Below, piece by piece: positions 35,235-43,801 of a DNA stretch of 64,000 bases (positions within the stretch are counted from its first letter, which is position 1; each line of letters opens with the position of its first letter). The position numbers and the translations under genes were made by a program. The notes under the pieces were generated by a model. The model did not search any database and was not told the DNA's origin. It saw nothing but the letters and a program-made list of their open reading frames with translations. The stretch is from contig NZ_ONZI01000004.1 of the NCBI RefSeq assembly GCF_900312995.1, forward strand, positions 62,001 through 126,000, given 5' to 3'. Source of the DNA: Kushneria phyllosphaerae (GTDB lineage: Bacteria > Pseudomonadota > Gammaproteobacteria > Pseudomonadales > Halomonadaceae).

Positions 35235-37234
35235 GGTGTTCTCCCGGGTGCTGTTGTTGTAGCGGGTTGAGAAGGCAATGGGCTCAAGGTATCTACAGAG
35301 GTATCTACACTCAAGGCATCAAGGGTGTGACAGGTGGCGGCCAGCGTTGTGGCCAGCTCCCGCGCCCGGCCCAGTGTGTCGCCCTGGGGGGCGCAGTTCA
35401 CCACGTGTGTCTCACAGCCAAACGGGGTGAGTTCAAGATCATCCCGGCTGCGGGCATCGGTCAGTATCCAGAGACGCGTCGTTTCAGGTGTCTGGTGCTG
35501 AAGGCGGGTCAGGCGCTGGCGGGTGTCATCCAGTCCGCGTCGTAGTGGGGTGCCACCCCCCGGCACGAGATTGTTGAGCAAAGGCGTGATCGTGCGTGGC
35601 GCGCGCCGAGGTGCCATGACTTCGGTGACGCCACCGCCGCCCAGGGTTATCAGCATCAGCTGTTCGCGAGCAAGATAAACGCTGGAGGCAATCTGTGTGA
35701 CCAGCGCCATCGCTTTCTCGAGCTGACGCGTCCGTTGACTGTGATTCTGACGGTTCAGGCTGGAGCCTGAGATATCAAGAACAATGCAGGTCAGTCTGTC
35801 TGGGCGGCGACGTTCGCGCCGCCAGACTAGTGACGGCATTGAATCAAGCGATGAACCGGCTTGGGGCATCGCTGCCTTGCGCAGGCTCCCGGGCCAGTCG
35901 ATGCGCAGTCGTCCAATGGCGTCACGGCCTTTCATTCGCGCCCCCTGCTGTCGAATTCTCGATCTACTCGGGAGTGCACTACTCGAGGAGGCCGGAAGCT
36001 GAATATGCCAGCCGGTGGCGGTGTCCAGAGCAGACGATGTCTGGTGGGCCGGCAGGTTGCCCCAGTCACCGCTGGCCTGATCATGATCATCACGACCCGG
36101 GTCAGCGTCATGCTGCTCGTCGCTGCTGGCCGTTGGCGATGGTCGTTCCGGCTCGCTATCGGGTGGTGTGATCGACGCATCGTGGCTGGAGGTCAGATCC
36201 GGACGATTGGGGGCATCGGGAGAGGGACGACGGCCCGGGTAGCGCCCTGTCCGAGGGGAAGGCGTCTGGTCAGGTGATGACTTGTGCTCTGAGCCAGTGG
36301 TGTCTTGTTGATGGTTACCCTCATTCCCCTGATTGCCATCAGAGCCATCTTCCGGCGCGGTGTCCGCTGCCCACTGAGGAGCACGATGTGCCATGACCAG
36401 CGTGGCCAGCGCATCGATGTCTTCCAGCGTCACGGTCTGTCGTCCTTGCCAGGCCGCATGGGCCAGCGCGCCACGACGCCAGGCCAGATCCGCGCGAACG
36501 CCTTCCACGCCGGCTTCAACACAGCGTGTGGCAATGATTCGGGCGAGATTCGGTGACAGGGTGACTGTCGAGAGGCGTTGGCGGGCGGCAGACAGTCGCT
36601 CACGCAGCAGCGCCTGTTCTTCCTGCCAGTCGGCCATGAACACATCCGGATCGCGATCGAAGGCCAGTCGGCGTTCAACTATCTGCAGGCGCTGCTCGAT
36701 ATCCGGTGCGGGGTGATCCAGTACGGCGAGCCCGAAACGGTCCAGCAGCTGCGGACGCAGTTCGCCTTCATCGGGATTCATGGTGCCGATCAACAGAAAG
36801 TCCGCAGGATGCTGATGGCTGATGCCATCGCGCTCGACATGGTTGATGCCACTGGCGGCCACATCGAGCAACAGATCCACCAGCGCGTCGGGCAGGAGGT
36901 TGACCTCGTCGATATAAAGCACGCCTTCGTGGGCACGGGCCAGCAGCCCGGGCTGGAAGGCGACCTCGCGCTCTCCAAGGGCGCGGCCCAGATCCAGCGT
37001 GCCGGTCAGCTGTGCTTCGTCGGCCCCCAGCGGCAGGGTCACCAGCGAAGATCGTGAAAAGGGCAGCAGCTCGGCAAGGCTTCGTGCCAGCGTCGATTTG
37101 GCCGTGCCCCGCGGGCCGCTGACGAGTACACCCCCCAGTCGGGTATCCAGTGCTGCCAGAATCAGGGCCAGCTTGAGACGGTCATGCCCGGTGACGGCCG
37201 TGAATGGAAAAAGGGGGCGTGGGGGGCTGGTCAT
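35231..37234 (-). CDS. ChlI/ChlD-like AAA+ and VWA chelatase subunit
   Basis: Probable ATPase motor of cobalt chelation. The 667-residue protein joins an N-terminal ChlI-type AAA+ domain to a C-terminal von Willebrand A domain. The AAA+ part has Walker A GPRGTAKST near residue 41, Walker B VLYIDEVNLLPDA and sensor-type IGTMNPDEGELRPQLLDRFG. The central 150 residues are Asp/Ser/Pro-rich and likely disordered. The VWA part has the MIDAS motif DISGSS and GGGTPLRRGLDDTR. Because the Walker motifs are intact, one protein may do the work of separate ChlI and ChlD. First gene after the cobalamin riboswitch; start preceded by GGAG. Confidence 0.88.
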   Translation of the reverse strand: MTSPPRPLFPFTAVTGHDRLKLALILAALDTRLGGVLVSGPRGTAKSTLARSLAELLPFSRSSLVTLPLGADEAQLTGTLDLGRALGEREVAFQPGLLARAHEGVLYIDEVNLLPDALVDLLLDVAASGINHVERDGISHQHPADFLLIGTMNPDEGELRPQLLDRFGLAVLDHPAPDIEQRLQIVERRLAFDRDPDVFMADWQEEQALLRERLSAARQRLSTVTLSPNLARIIATRCVEAGVEGVRADLAWRRGALAHAAWQGRQTVTLEDIDALATLVMAHRAPQWAADTAPEDGSDGNQGNEGNHQQDTTGSEHKSSPDQTPSPRTGRYPGRRPSPDAPNRPDLTSSHDASITPPDSEPERPSPTASSDEQHDADPGRDDHDQASGDWGNLPAHQTSSALDTATGWHIQLPASSSSALPSRSRIRQQGARMKGRDAIGRLRIDWPGSLRKAAMPQAGSSLDSMPSLVWRRERRRPDRLTCIVLDISGSSLNRQNHSQRTRQLEKAMALVTQIASSVYLAREQLMLITLGGGGVTEVMAPRRAPRTITPLLNNLVPGGGTPLRRGLDDTRQRLTRLQHQTPETTRLWILTDARSRDDLELTPFGCETHVVNCAPQGDTLGRARELATTLAATCHTLDALSVDTSVDTLSPLPSQPATTTAPGRTP

Positions 37235-37444
37235 GTCATCTCCACAAACGCAAGACGTGATAACGCGACATGACTGTCTACCGCCTGCTCATATGATGAG
37301 GGGGCGTCACTAAGCGCAGCGGCTGTCGGCACGGGCAGCCACCTGATAAGGAAATACGTCACTTGTATGCTCCTGCGTATCGACCCGTACGCGTGGCAGT
37401 CATTACTGATGATGCCGTGGGCATCACCACCCTGTATCATCGCC

Positions 37445-37628
37445 GGGCCGGTCTCCGGGCTGACGAGCTGGCGGACACGATGTCTGCCGGGCTGAAGCAC
37501 CTTCCCGACTCATTGGAGTCAGTGGTCACGCAAAAGGCGTCTGCTTCTAGCCACTCGATTACCGTTGCGGGGACAGCAGTGAACTTGCATCACTTTCCCG
37601 ATTATCCCGTGCAGACTGCACGGGCACC
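37445..37628 (-). promoter_or_regulatory. Cobalamin (AdoCbl) riboswitch
   Basis: Read on the minus strand, the region shows the conserved aptamer parts in order: a P3-like hairpin (37606-37624), the core GTCCCCGCAACGGTAAT (37558-37574) with the following GAGTGGC, a CCACTG element, the GTCGGGAAGGTG junction segment, and the closing B12-box-type AGCCCGGAGACC with GGCCC (37445-37461). It lies 210 bp upstream of the chelatase-motor gene and should repress the whole minus-strand cob operon when cobalamin is plentiful. Downstream, GATGCC/GGCATC can form an expression-platform hairpin. The exact 5' and 3' limits are approximate. Confidence 0.93.
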
Positions 37629-37758
37629 CGAGCGCTGCTCATCGTGAGCCGGGGCAATGATGGAGTCAAGTCCGGCACGAGGGTGTGCCCGGGCCAGCGG
37701 TACAGGGTTGTATCCCTTTATCGTTGTTCCATTGCCGGGTGCCTGGTAGCGTCTGTCC

Positions 37759-38811
37759 ATGTTTACCCGAGTCAATGTCATGACCTTTAATATTTCGCCC
37801 CCTGACAGTGCCAATGATGCCGGTATTCAGGCGCATATCGATAGCCGACTGAAGCCCCCGGGGGCACTGGGTACGCTGGAGGCTACCGCGGCGTCGCTGG
37901 TGCGTATTCTGGGGCCTTCGAGCACCACCATTGATGCACCGGCCATGCTTCTTTTTGCCGGCGATCATGGTGTGGCGTTCGAAGGCGTTTCCATTGTAGA
38001 GCCCTCAACCACGCAGTTGATGGTGCATCACTTCCTCGAGGGGAATGCTGCCATCAACGTTTTCTGCCGTCAGGCCGATCTGGCGTTGAAGGTGATCGAC
38101 TGTGGGACGCTCACGGCGCATGAGCCCCACCCACAGCTTGTCAGCCACCGGCTGGGGGAGAAGACAGCGCCTTTCCATCGGGAGCCTGCCATGACCATGG
38201 AGCAGCTTGACACCGGTTTTGACCATAGCCGACGGCTTGTCGATGAACTTTATGCCGACGGCTGCAACCTGATCGCTCTGGGTGAGATGGGGATCGGCAA
38301 CACGACCAGTGCCAGTGCCCTGATGGCAGCGTTGACGCATTTGCCGTTTGAGGTGTGCATTGGTGCCGGCAGCGGGGTGACGCCGACGATCATGAAGCGC
38401 AAGCAGGACATCGTTCAGCTGGGGCTTCAACGTCATGCACAAAGCCTTGAGGATCCGCGGCTGACGCTGGCGGCCCTGGGCGGGTTCGAGATCGTGAGCA
38501 TGGTCGGAGCGATTCTGGCCGCCGCTGAAAAAGGCATGGTGATTCTGGTGGATGGCTTTATTACGACCGTGGCCGCGCTGTGTGCCTGTCGTATTGCCCC
38601 GGAAGCGCGCGGTTATCTGATCTTCTCGCACTGTGGCGACGAGCGTGGCCACAGGCCATTGCTGGATCAGCTCGAGGCGGCACCGCTGTTGCACATGGGA
38701 CTGAGACTTGGAGAGGGCTCGGGTGCTGCGCTGGCACTTCCGCTGCTGCGCTCGGCGCTGGCCTTTTATTACGAGATGGCCTCGCTTGAAGAGGCTGGTC
38801 TGACGCTATGA
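37759..38811 (+). CDS. cobT: Nicotinate-nucleotide-DMB phosphoribosyltransferase
   Basis: Makes alpha-ribazole-5'-phosphate from nicotinate mononucleotide and 5,6-dimethylbenzimidazole, activating the lower ligand. The 350-residue protein shows HIDSRLKPPGALG near the N-terminus, LFAGDHGVAFEGVS, ALGEMGIGNTTSASAL, the GAGSGV segment, LAALGGFEIVSMVGAILAA and SHCGDERGH, all characteristic. Either ATG 37759 or ATG 37780 could start it; neither has a strong ribosome site. First gene of the plus-strand cobT-cobS-cobU-cobC-cbiB-cobD-bluB group, divergent from the riboswitch. I see no second riboswitch in front of it. Confidence 0.95.
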   Translation: MFTRVNVMTFNISPPDSANDAGIQAHIDSRLKPPGALGTLEATAASLVRILGPSSTTIDAPAMLLFAGDHGVAFEGVSIVEPSTTQLMVHHFLEGNAAINVFCRQADLALKVIDCGTLTAHEPHPQLVSHRLGEKTAPFHREPAMTMEQLDTGFDHSRRLVDELYADGCNLIALGEMGIGNTTSASALMAALTHLPFEVCIGAGSGVTPTIMKRKQDIVQLGLQRHAQSLEDPRLTLAALGGFEIVSMVGAILAAAEKGMVILVDGFITTVAALCACRIAPEARGYLIFSHCGDERGHRPLLDQLEAAPLLHMGLRLGEGSGAALALPLLRSALAFYYEMASLEEAGLTL

Positions 38812-39590
38812 CGCGCAAGGCCCTCGCCCGTCAATGGCAGTGGGGCTGTCTGGCGGTGAGTTTTCTGACTCGTCTGCCAGTGCGTGTCCATGGTGACGTT
38901 ACCCCGCAGGCACTGGGGCGCTGTCATCGCTGGTTTTCACTGGTCGGGGCGCTGATTGGACTGGCGCTGGCGCTTGTCTACTGGGGGCTGGTGCAGGTTC
39001 TGCCTGTGTCGATTGCGGTGTTCATGACGCTGGGGCTGTCTCTCTGGCTGACAGGGGCCCTGCACGAAGACGGGCTGGCGGATTGCATGGACGGCCTCGG
39101 GGGCGGACAGACCGTGGCCCAGCGGCTGGCCATCATGAAAGACAGTCGGGTCGGCAGCTACGGCGTACTGGCGCTGGTCATCAGTCTGGTCGGACGCTGG
39201 TTGCTGTTGAGCGCACTGGCGCAGCAGGACACCATGCTGGTGATGATGGCCCTGCTGACGGCTCATGCTCTGAGCCGCGGGCTGGCGGCCTTCATGATGG
39301 GCATGCTGCCGTATCTGCGATGCGATGGTGACAGCAAGGTGCATGCATTGACCGGCCATCAGCGTCTGGAGGATCGTATCTGGCTGATCGGCGTTGCTGC
39401 GTTGGTTGCCGTGTTTTCTGCCGGCGTGGGGTCGGGCATCCTGCTGCTCGTGGTGACGGCACTCTCGGGGCTGGTCCTGTATGGCTGGTTGAAAAAACAG
39501 CTTGGCGGCGTGACCGGCGATGCGTTGGGCGCCGTGCAACAAATCACCGAAATTCTTTTATATCTGGTGCTGGTGATGGTTCATGCATGA
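38808..39590 (+). CDS. cobS: Adenosylcobinamide-GDP ribazoletransferase
   Basis: Integral membrane cobalamin synthase joining adenosylcobinamide-GDP and alpha-ribazole (phosphate). The 260-residue protein is strongly hydrophobic with several transmembrane helices. It shows the conserved FLTRLPV near residue 19, the metal-binding GALHEDGLADCMDGLGGG, the IMKDSRVGSYG block near 110 and a GGVTGDALGAVQQITE motif near the end. The start overlaps the cobT stop by ATGA. Confidence 0.95.
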   Translation: MTRKALARQWQWGCLAVSFLTRLPVRVHGDVTPQALGRCHRWFSLVGALIGLALALVYWGLVQVLPVSIAVFMTLGLSLWLTGALHEDGLADCMDGLGGGQTVAQRLAIMKDSRVGSYGVLALVISLVGRWLLLSALAQQDTMLVMMALLTAHALSRGLAAFMMGMLPYLRCDGDSKVHALTGHQRLEDRIWLIGVAALVAVFSAGVGSGILLLVVTALSGLVLYGWLKKQLGGVTGDALGAVQQITEILLYLVLVMVHA

Positions 39591-40104
39591 GTTGATTCTG
39601 GGGGGCGCGCGCAGCGGCAAGAGTGTCCATGGCGAAACGCTGGCGGTTCAGAGTGCCTGTGAGGTCACCTATATTGCGACGGCGCAGGTATACGATGACA
39701 GCGAAATGCGCGCTCGTATCGAGTCCCATCGCGAGCGCAGACCTTCTCATTGGGCGCTGGTAGAAGCACCGCTGAGCCTTGGTGAGGCCATTGAACGCCA
39801 TGCCCGAGCTGATCGACTGCTGCTGATCGACTGCCTGACCCTTTGGCTGACCAACCTTTTACTCGAGGGTGGTCAGCGATTCGTACAGGAACGTGCTCGG
39901 TTGCTGGAGGCGCTTGATCACGCTCCGGGGCGTGTTGTGATGGTCAGCAATGAGGTGGGGCAGGGTGTGGTCCCCATGAATGCCCTGTCACGACGTTTTG
40001 TGGATGAAGCCGGCCAGCTTCATCAGGTATTGGCCTCACGGTGTCAGCGCGTCTGGTGGGTGGTGGCCGGCCTGCCACAGTGCCTCAAGGGTAACGTGAC
40101 ATGA
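39583..40104 (+). CDS. cobU: Adenosylcobinamide kinase/guanylyltransferase
   Basis: Bifunctional enzyme (CobU/CobP) that phosphorylates adenosylcobinamide and transfers GMP to it. The 173-residue protein has the P-loop LGGARSGKS at residues 6-14, YIATAQVYDDSEMRARIESHRERRP with the guanylylated His near residue 49, LLIDCLTLWLTNLL and SNEVGQGVVP, all conserved. It overlaps cobS by 8 bp and cobC by 4 bp. Confidence 0.96.
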   Translation: MHELILGGARSGKSVHGETLAVQSACEVTYIATAQVYDDSEMRARIESHRERRPSHWALVEAPLSLGEAIERHARADRLLLIDCLTLWLTNLLLEGGQRFVQERARLLEALDHAPGRVVMVSNEVGQGVVPMNALSRRFVDEAGQLHQVLASRCQRVWWVVAGLPQCLKGNVT

Positions 40105-40760
40105 CCTTTCAGACCCTGATGATCGATTGCCTGCGTCACGGTGCCTGTGAAGGGCCTCAGGAATGTTTGCGCGGCCATACGGATGTGGCGTTGAGCGCAC
40201 AGGGCCATGAACGCATGCTGGCGGCAGCAAAACGGTTGGCGCGACCCCATGCCATTCTCTGTTCGCCGCTGATTCGCTGCAAAAGGGTTGGCGAGTTACT
40301 GGCACAGGACTGGAATGTGCCCTTGCATGTCGTACCTGAAATCATGGAGATGAATTTTGGAGACTGGGATGGGGTGGCCACGCAGGATCTGCTGCAACAC
40401 GCCCGCCCGGCGCTGGAAAATTTCTGGCGTGACCCTCAGGCATTTCCACCCCCCGGTGGAGAGAGCCTTGATGATTTTCTGACCCGCATCGATCAGGGGT
40501 GGCAACACCTTCTTGTGAAAGGCATGACGCTGGCGGACAAGGAACAGCAACAAAAGGAAACGGGCCCGGTACGCCTTCTGGTCTGTGGCCATGCCGGCGT
40601 CATCAAAAGCTGGATGGCGATGCGGCTGGGCATGCCTCTGACTCAGGGCAGCTATCTCCATCGCTTACATTTGCCTTATGCCGGTGTCGCACGTCTACGA
40701 GTCGATATTGATCGACAAAGCGGCGAGCAGTTTGAACAGCTGTATGCGCTCGGTTCATAG
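40101..40760 (+). CDS. cobC: Histidine phosphatase, probable alpha-ribazole phosphatase
   Basis: Phosphoglycerate-mutase-like phosphatase expected to remove the 5'-phosphate from alpha-ribazole phosphate or adenosylcobalamin phosphate. The 219-residue protein has CLRHGACEG near residues 10-18 (phospho-His in RHG), the SPLIRCKR arginine segment, EMNFGDWDG and the second active-site His in VCGHAGVI near residue 163. The family alone is not specific; the assignment rests on position between cobU and cbiB and on ATGA coupling to cobU. Confidence 0.87.
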   Translation: MTFQTLMIDCLRHGACEGPQECLRGHTDVALSAQGHERMLAAAKRLARPHAILCSPLIRCKRVGELLAQDWNVPLHVVPEIMEMNFGDWDGVATQDLLQHARPALENFWRDPQAFPPPGGESLDDFLTRIDQGWQHLLVKGMTLADKEQQQKETGPVRLLVCGHAGVIKSWMAMRLGMPLTQGSYLHRLHLPYAGVARLRVDIDRQSGEQFEQLYALGS

Positions 40761-40808
40761 GATGACATCCAGTCGTAAGAACACATCAAAATTATACCGT
40801 TATCTTCT

Positions 40809-41750
40809 ATGTGGTTAATTGTTTCGTTAGCTTTAATTGTTGATCAACTCTTGGGGGAACCTCGTCGGTTTCATCCACTGGTTGGGTTGGGGCGGTGGGT
40901 CACCGCTGTCGAAAAATGGGTTTACCCCAAAAAAAAGCGATACTCAAAAACACTTGTCGCCGGGCTCATAGGCTGGCTCGTGGTCATCACGCCCATCATG
41001 CTGGCCACCCTCTGGGTGGATCAGATTGTTGAGGGTTTCTGGCATGGGCTGCTGGCGGTCCTGATACTTTATCTGGCCATTGGACGACAAAGCCTGATTG
41101 AACATGCCCAACGCGTTTATCAACCGCTTTTAAAGGATAACCTTGATGCTGCACGCCAACAGGTCGCCATGCTGATCAGTCGGGATACCCAACAGCTGAA
41201 TGCTTCCGAAATATCACGCGCTACCTGTGAATCTGTGCTCGAAAACGGCAGCGACGCGCTTTTTGCCGCGATTTTCTGGTTTGCCGTCGCCGGAGTCCCG
41301 GGGGTTGTCCTTTACCGGGTGGTTAATACGCTTGATGCCATGTGGGGCTATCGCAGCGAGCGCTATCTCTATTTCGGACGCATTGCTGCACGTGTTGATG
41401 ATGTCATGAACTGGATACCGGCTCGATTGACCGCGCTGTCCTATTCACTGGCCGGCTGGCACTGGCAGGCCTCAAAAAACACCTGTGGCACAGCCATGCG
41501 ATGCTGGTGGAGGCAGGGCAGAAGCTGGAAAAGCCCCAATGCCGGACCGGTCATGGCCGCCGGCGCCGGGGCGCTGGGGATACAGCTGGGGGGTGGCGGT
41601 ATCTATCACGGCAAACGTGTCGAAAGCCCGCTGCTGGGCATTGGGCGTCCTGCGGCCCCTCTCGATATCGATCGCGCCTGCACACTAATCCGGAAGGCGT
41701 TGCTGATCTGGCTGACCGCACTGTTCATTATTGCGTGGGTATTGTCATGA
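40809..41750 (+). CDS. cbiB: Adenosylcobinamide-phosphate synthase CbiB
   Basis: Membrane enzyme (CbiB; named CobD in Pseudomonas) that attaches aminopropanol phosphate to adenosylcobyric acid. The 313-residue protein is multi-spanning and has the family landmarks LIVDQLLGEPRRFHPLVGLGRW at the start, ESVLENGSDALFAAIFW, RVVNTLDAMWGYRSERYLYFGRIAARVDD and SPNAGPVMAAGAGALGIQLGG. The first 150 bp use AT-rich codons, unlike the genes on both sides. Its stop overlaps the next start by ATGA. A 48-bp gap to cobC may hold a minor promoter. Confidence 0.94.
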   Translation: MWLIVSLALIVDQLLGEPRRFHPLVGLGRWVTAVEKWVYPKKKRYSKTLVAGLIGWLVVITPIMLATLWVDQIVEGFWHGLLAVLILYLAIGRQSLIEHAQRVYQPLLKDNLDAARQQVAMLISRDTQQLNASEISRATCESVLENGSDALFAAIFWFAVAGVPGVVLYRVVNTLDAMWGYRSERYLYFGRIAARVDDVMNWIPARLTALSYSLAGWHWQASKNTCGTAMRCWWRQGRSWKSPNAGPVMAAGAGALGIQLGGGGIYHGKRVESPLLGIGRPAAPLDIDRACTLIRKALLIWLTALFIIAWVLS

Positions 41751-42862
41751 CCGTTGCACCTGACACTTCTCCCATACACGGCGGTCGACTGTTTGAGGTC
41801 AGTCGTCGTTATGGTATCGAGCGACGTGACTGGCTGGACCTGTCTACCGGAATCAATCCCTGGCCCTATCCGATCACGCCTATCAATGCGAGTGCTTGCC
41901 AGGCACTGCCGGATCAGGATCAGGCGCTTCATGAAGCGGCGGCTCGCTATTATCTGGGCGGCCCGCTCGGGACTGGCGAAAACGGCTTTCAAGAGTCACT
42001 GATACTTTTGAACATTCCCGGATCGCAGTGGGCTATCGAGCACCTGCCACACTGCATCGAATCGGGAACAGTGGCCCTGCCGGATATCGGCTACCGGGAA
42101 CATGAGTGGGGCTGGCAGCGTGCCGGGCACCAGATGCTTTTGTACGATGCCGACCACCCTGAAGCCGTGATCGAAAAAACAGCGGATACAAACAGTCTGC
42201 GGGCCGTGGTTGTCATTAACCCCAACAATCCCGGTGGGCAACATCTATCGCCTGGAATCCTGCACACGCTGGCCGCCGAGCTTCAGCACAAGGGGGCCGT
42301 GCTGATTGTCGATGAAGCTTTTGCTGATGCCACACCCAAGCAAAGCCTGCTGCCCGATATCGCTGATAACGTCATTGTACTGCGCTCGCTGGGCAAGTTT
42401 TTTGGTTTGGCCGGCCTGCGTCTGGGGACCATCGTGGGGCGAGCACAATCAGACGTCATGACGCATTTATCGTCTTTAAAGGGCCCCTGGCAAGTCACAT
42501 CGCCGACCCAACAAGCCGGCATGGAAGCCTTTTCAGATGATGCCTGGCAGTGCCGGATGAGAGGGCGGCTACATCGAGCCAGTCAACAGCAGGGACAGTG
42601 GCTTGAAAGACAACTCAAAACTCATGGCGATGTCCTGCGCTGGCGTCAAAGCGCACTATTCAATGGATTTGAGATGTCGCTTGAACGTGCCCGCCAGTGG
42701 CATGAGGCGTTTTTACCTCAGGGCGTTCTTACGCGGCTTTGGTTGATGAATGCACAACGGGCAATCTTGCGCTTCGGATTGCATGATGAAAGTGCAGACG
42801 CCATTCGTCATCTGAAGCAGGCAATGTCAGCAGCTCAAAAGATCATGGACATACGGTCATGA
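41747..42862 (+). CDS. cobD: Threonine-phosphate decarboxylase
   Basis: PLP enzyme making (R)-1-amino-2-propanol phosphate, the linker used by CbiB. From the ATG at 41747 it has 371 residues. It is a fold-type I aminotransferase-like protein: HGGRLFEVSRRYGI near the start, the cofactor-contact VVINPNNPGGQHL and LIVDEAFADATP, the PLP lysine in LRSLGKFFGLAGLRLG, and an Arg-containing C-terminal ILRFGLHDE. The same gene is called cobC in Pseudomonas nomenclature. Coupled at both ends by ATGA overlaps. A longer open frame from 41501 is cbiB read out of frame. Confidence 0.94.
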   Translation: MTVAPDTSPIHGGRLFEVSRRYGIERRDWLDLSTGINPWPYPITPINASACQALPDQDQALHEAAARYYLGGPLGTGENGFQESLILLNIPGSQWAIEHLPHCIESGTVALPDIGYREHEWGWQRAGHQMLLYDADHPEAVIEKTADTNSLRAVVVINPNNPGGQHLSPGILHTLAAELQHKGAVLIVDEAFADATPKQSLLPDIADNVIVLRSLGKFFGLAGLRLGTIVGRAQSDVMTHLSSLKGPWQVTSPTQQAGMEAFSDDAWQCRMRGRLHRASQQQGQWLERQLKTHGDVLRWRQSALFNGFEMSLERARQWHEAFLPQGVLTRLWLMNAQRAILRFGLHDESADAIRHLKQAMSAAQKIMDIRS

Positions 42863-43503
42863 ATCAACACGCATATAGCAGGGCACAAAGAGAGGCGATC
42901 TATCGCGTCATTCGTGAGCGGCGTGATATGCGCCATTTCCTGCCTGATCCTGTAGATCAGGACGTGATGCAGCGTATGCTCGAGGCCGCCCATGACGCGC
43001 CAAGTGTGGGGTATATGCAGCCGTGGCGATTTATATGTATTCGCGATTCCGCCCTGCGTGAAGCCATGGCGCAGATGGTCGATGATGAGCGTCACGCCAC
43101 GGCGCAGGCCCTTGATGAGCGCGGTCAGGCGTTTTTGAAACTCAAGGTGGAAGGGATTCGTGAATGCCCGGAGTTATGGGTCGTGGCACTGTGCGAGGCT
43201 CGCGAAAAATATGTCTTCGGGCGACGTACGCTGAACGAGATGGATCTGGCCTCGGCCAGCTGTGCGATCCAGAACCTCTGGTTGGCCGGTCGAGCCGAAG
43301 GTATCGGCGTTGGCTGGGTGTCACTTTTTGACCCCGAAACGCTGAAATCACTGATTCAGGCTCCCGAAAGCACATGGCCCATTGCCATTTTATGTATTGG
43401 CCATGTCGATGCCTTTTATAGCATGCCCATGCTGGAGCAACAGGGATGGGACCAACGCCGTTCGCTCAAGGATCTGATCGGCATTGATGGCTGGCCCGAA
43501 TAA
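42859..43503 (+). CDS. bluB: 5,6-dimethylbenzimidazole synthase BluB
   Basis: Flavin-destroying enzyme that uses O2 to convert FMNH2 into the lower ligand DMB. The 214-residue protein is nitroreductase-like with the BluB-type RERRDMRHFLPDPVDQDVMQRML at residues 19-41, HDAPSVGYMQPWRF, a FGRRTLNEMDLASASCAIQNLWLAGRAEGIGVGWVS region and GWDQRRSLKDLI at the C-terminus. It overlaps cobD by ATGA. Last gene of the plus-strand operon; its oxygen need agrees with the CobN-type aerobic pathway. Confidence 0.95.
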   Translation: MNQHAYSRAQREAIYRVIRERRDMRHFLPDPVDQDVMQRMLEAAHDAPSVGYMQPWRFICIRDSALREAMAQMVDDERHATAQALDERGQAFLKLKVEGIRECPELWVVALCEAREKYVFGRRTLNEMDLASASCAIQNLWLAGRAEGIGVGWVSLFDPETLKSLIQAPESTWPIAILCIGHVDAFYSMPMLEQQGWDQRRSLKDLIGIDGWPE

Positions 43504-43801
43504 CCGCGTTCCCCCGAGTTTTATCGAACCGCCGTCGTGTGACTGTTTGACCGATGACATCGGTTGATTTTCTCTGCGATATCTCCCTGCAAAAGCTGTC
43601 TGCATGACATCTCCTTTCTCTTTACGGCGGACCATTGCCTCTTGGGCGGCAAATCCAGCGTGATTAAGCGTTCGTACAAAAAGTGTTATTTCTCATTCAT
43701 GCTCGAGGATGAAGCATCCGATTTATGGCGAATCATTTGTTAAATCATGAGATGCGCTATATTGAGTTGTGCAGGACTTATCGACTCAAGGAGGATGCTG
43801 G

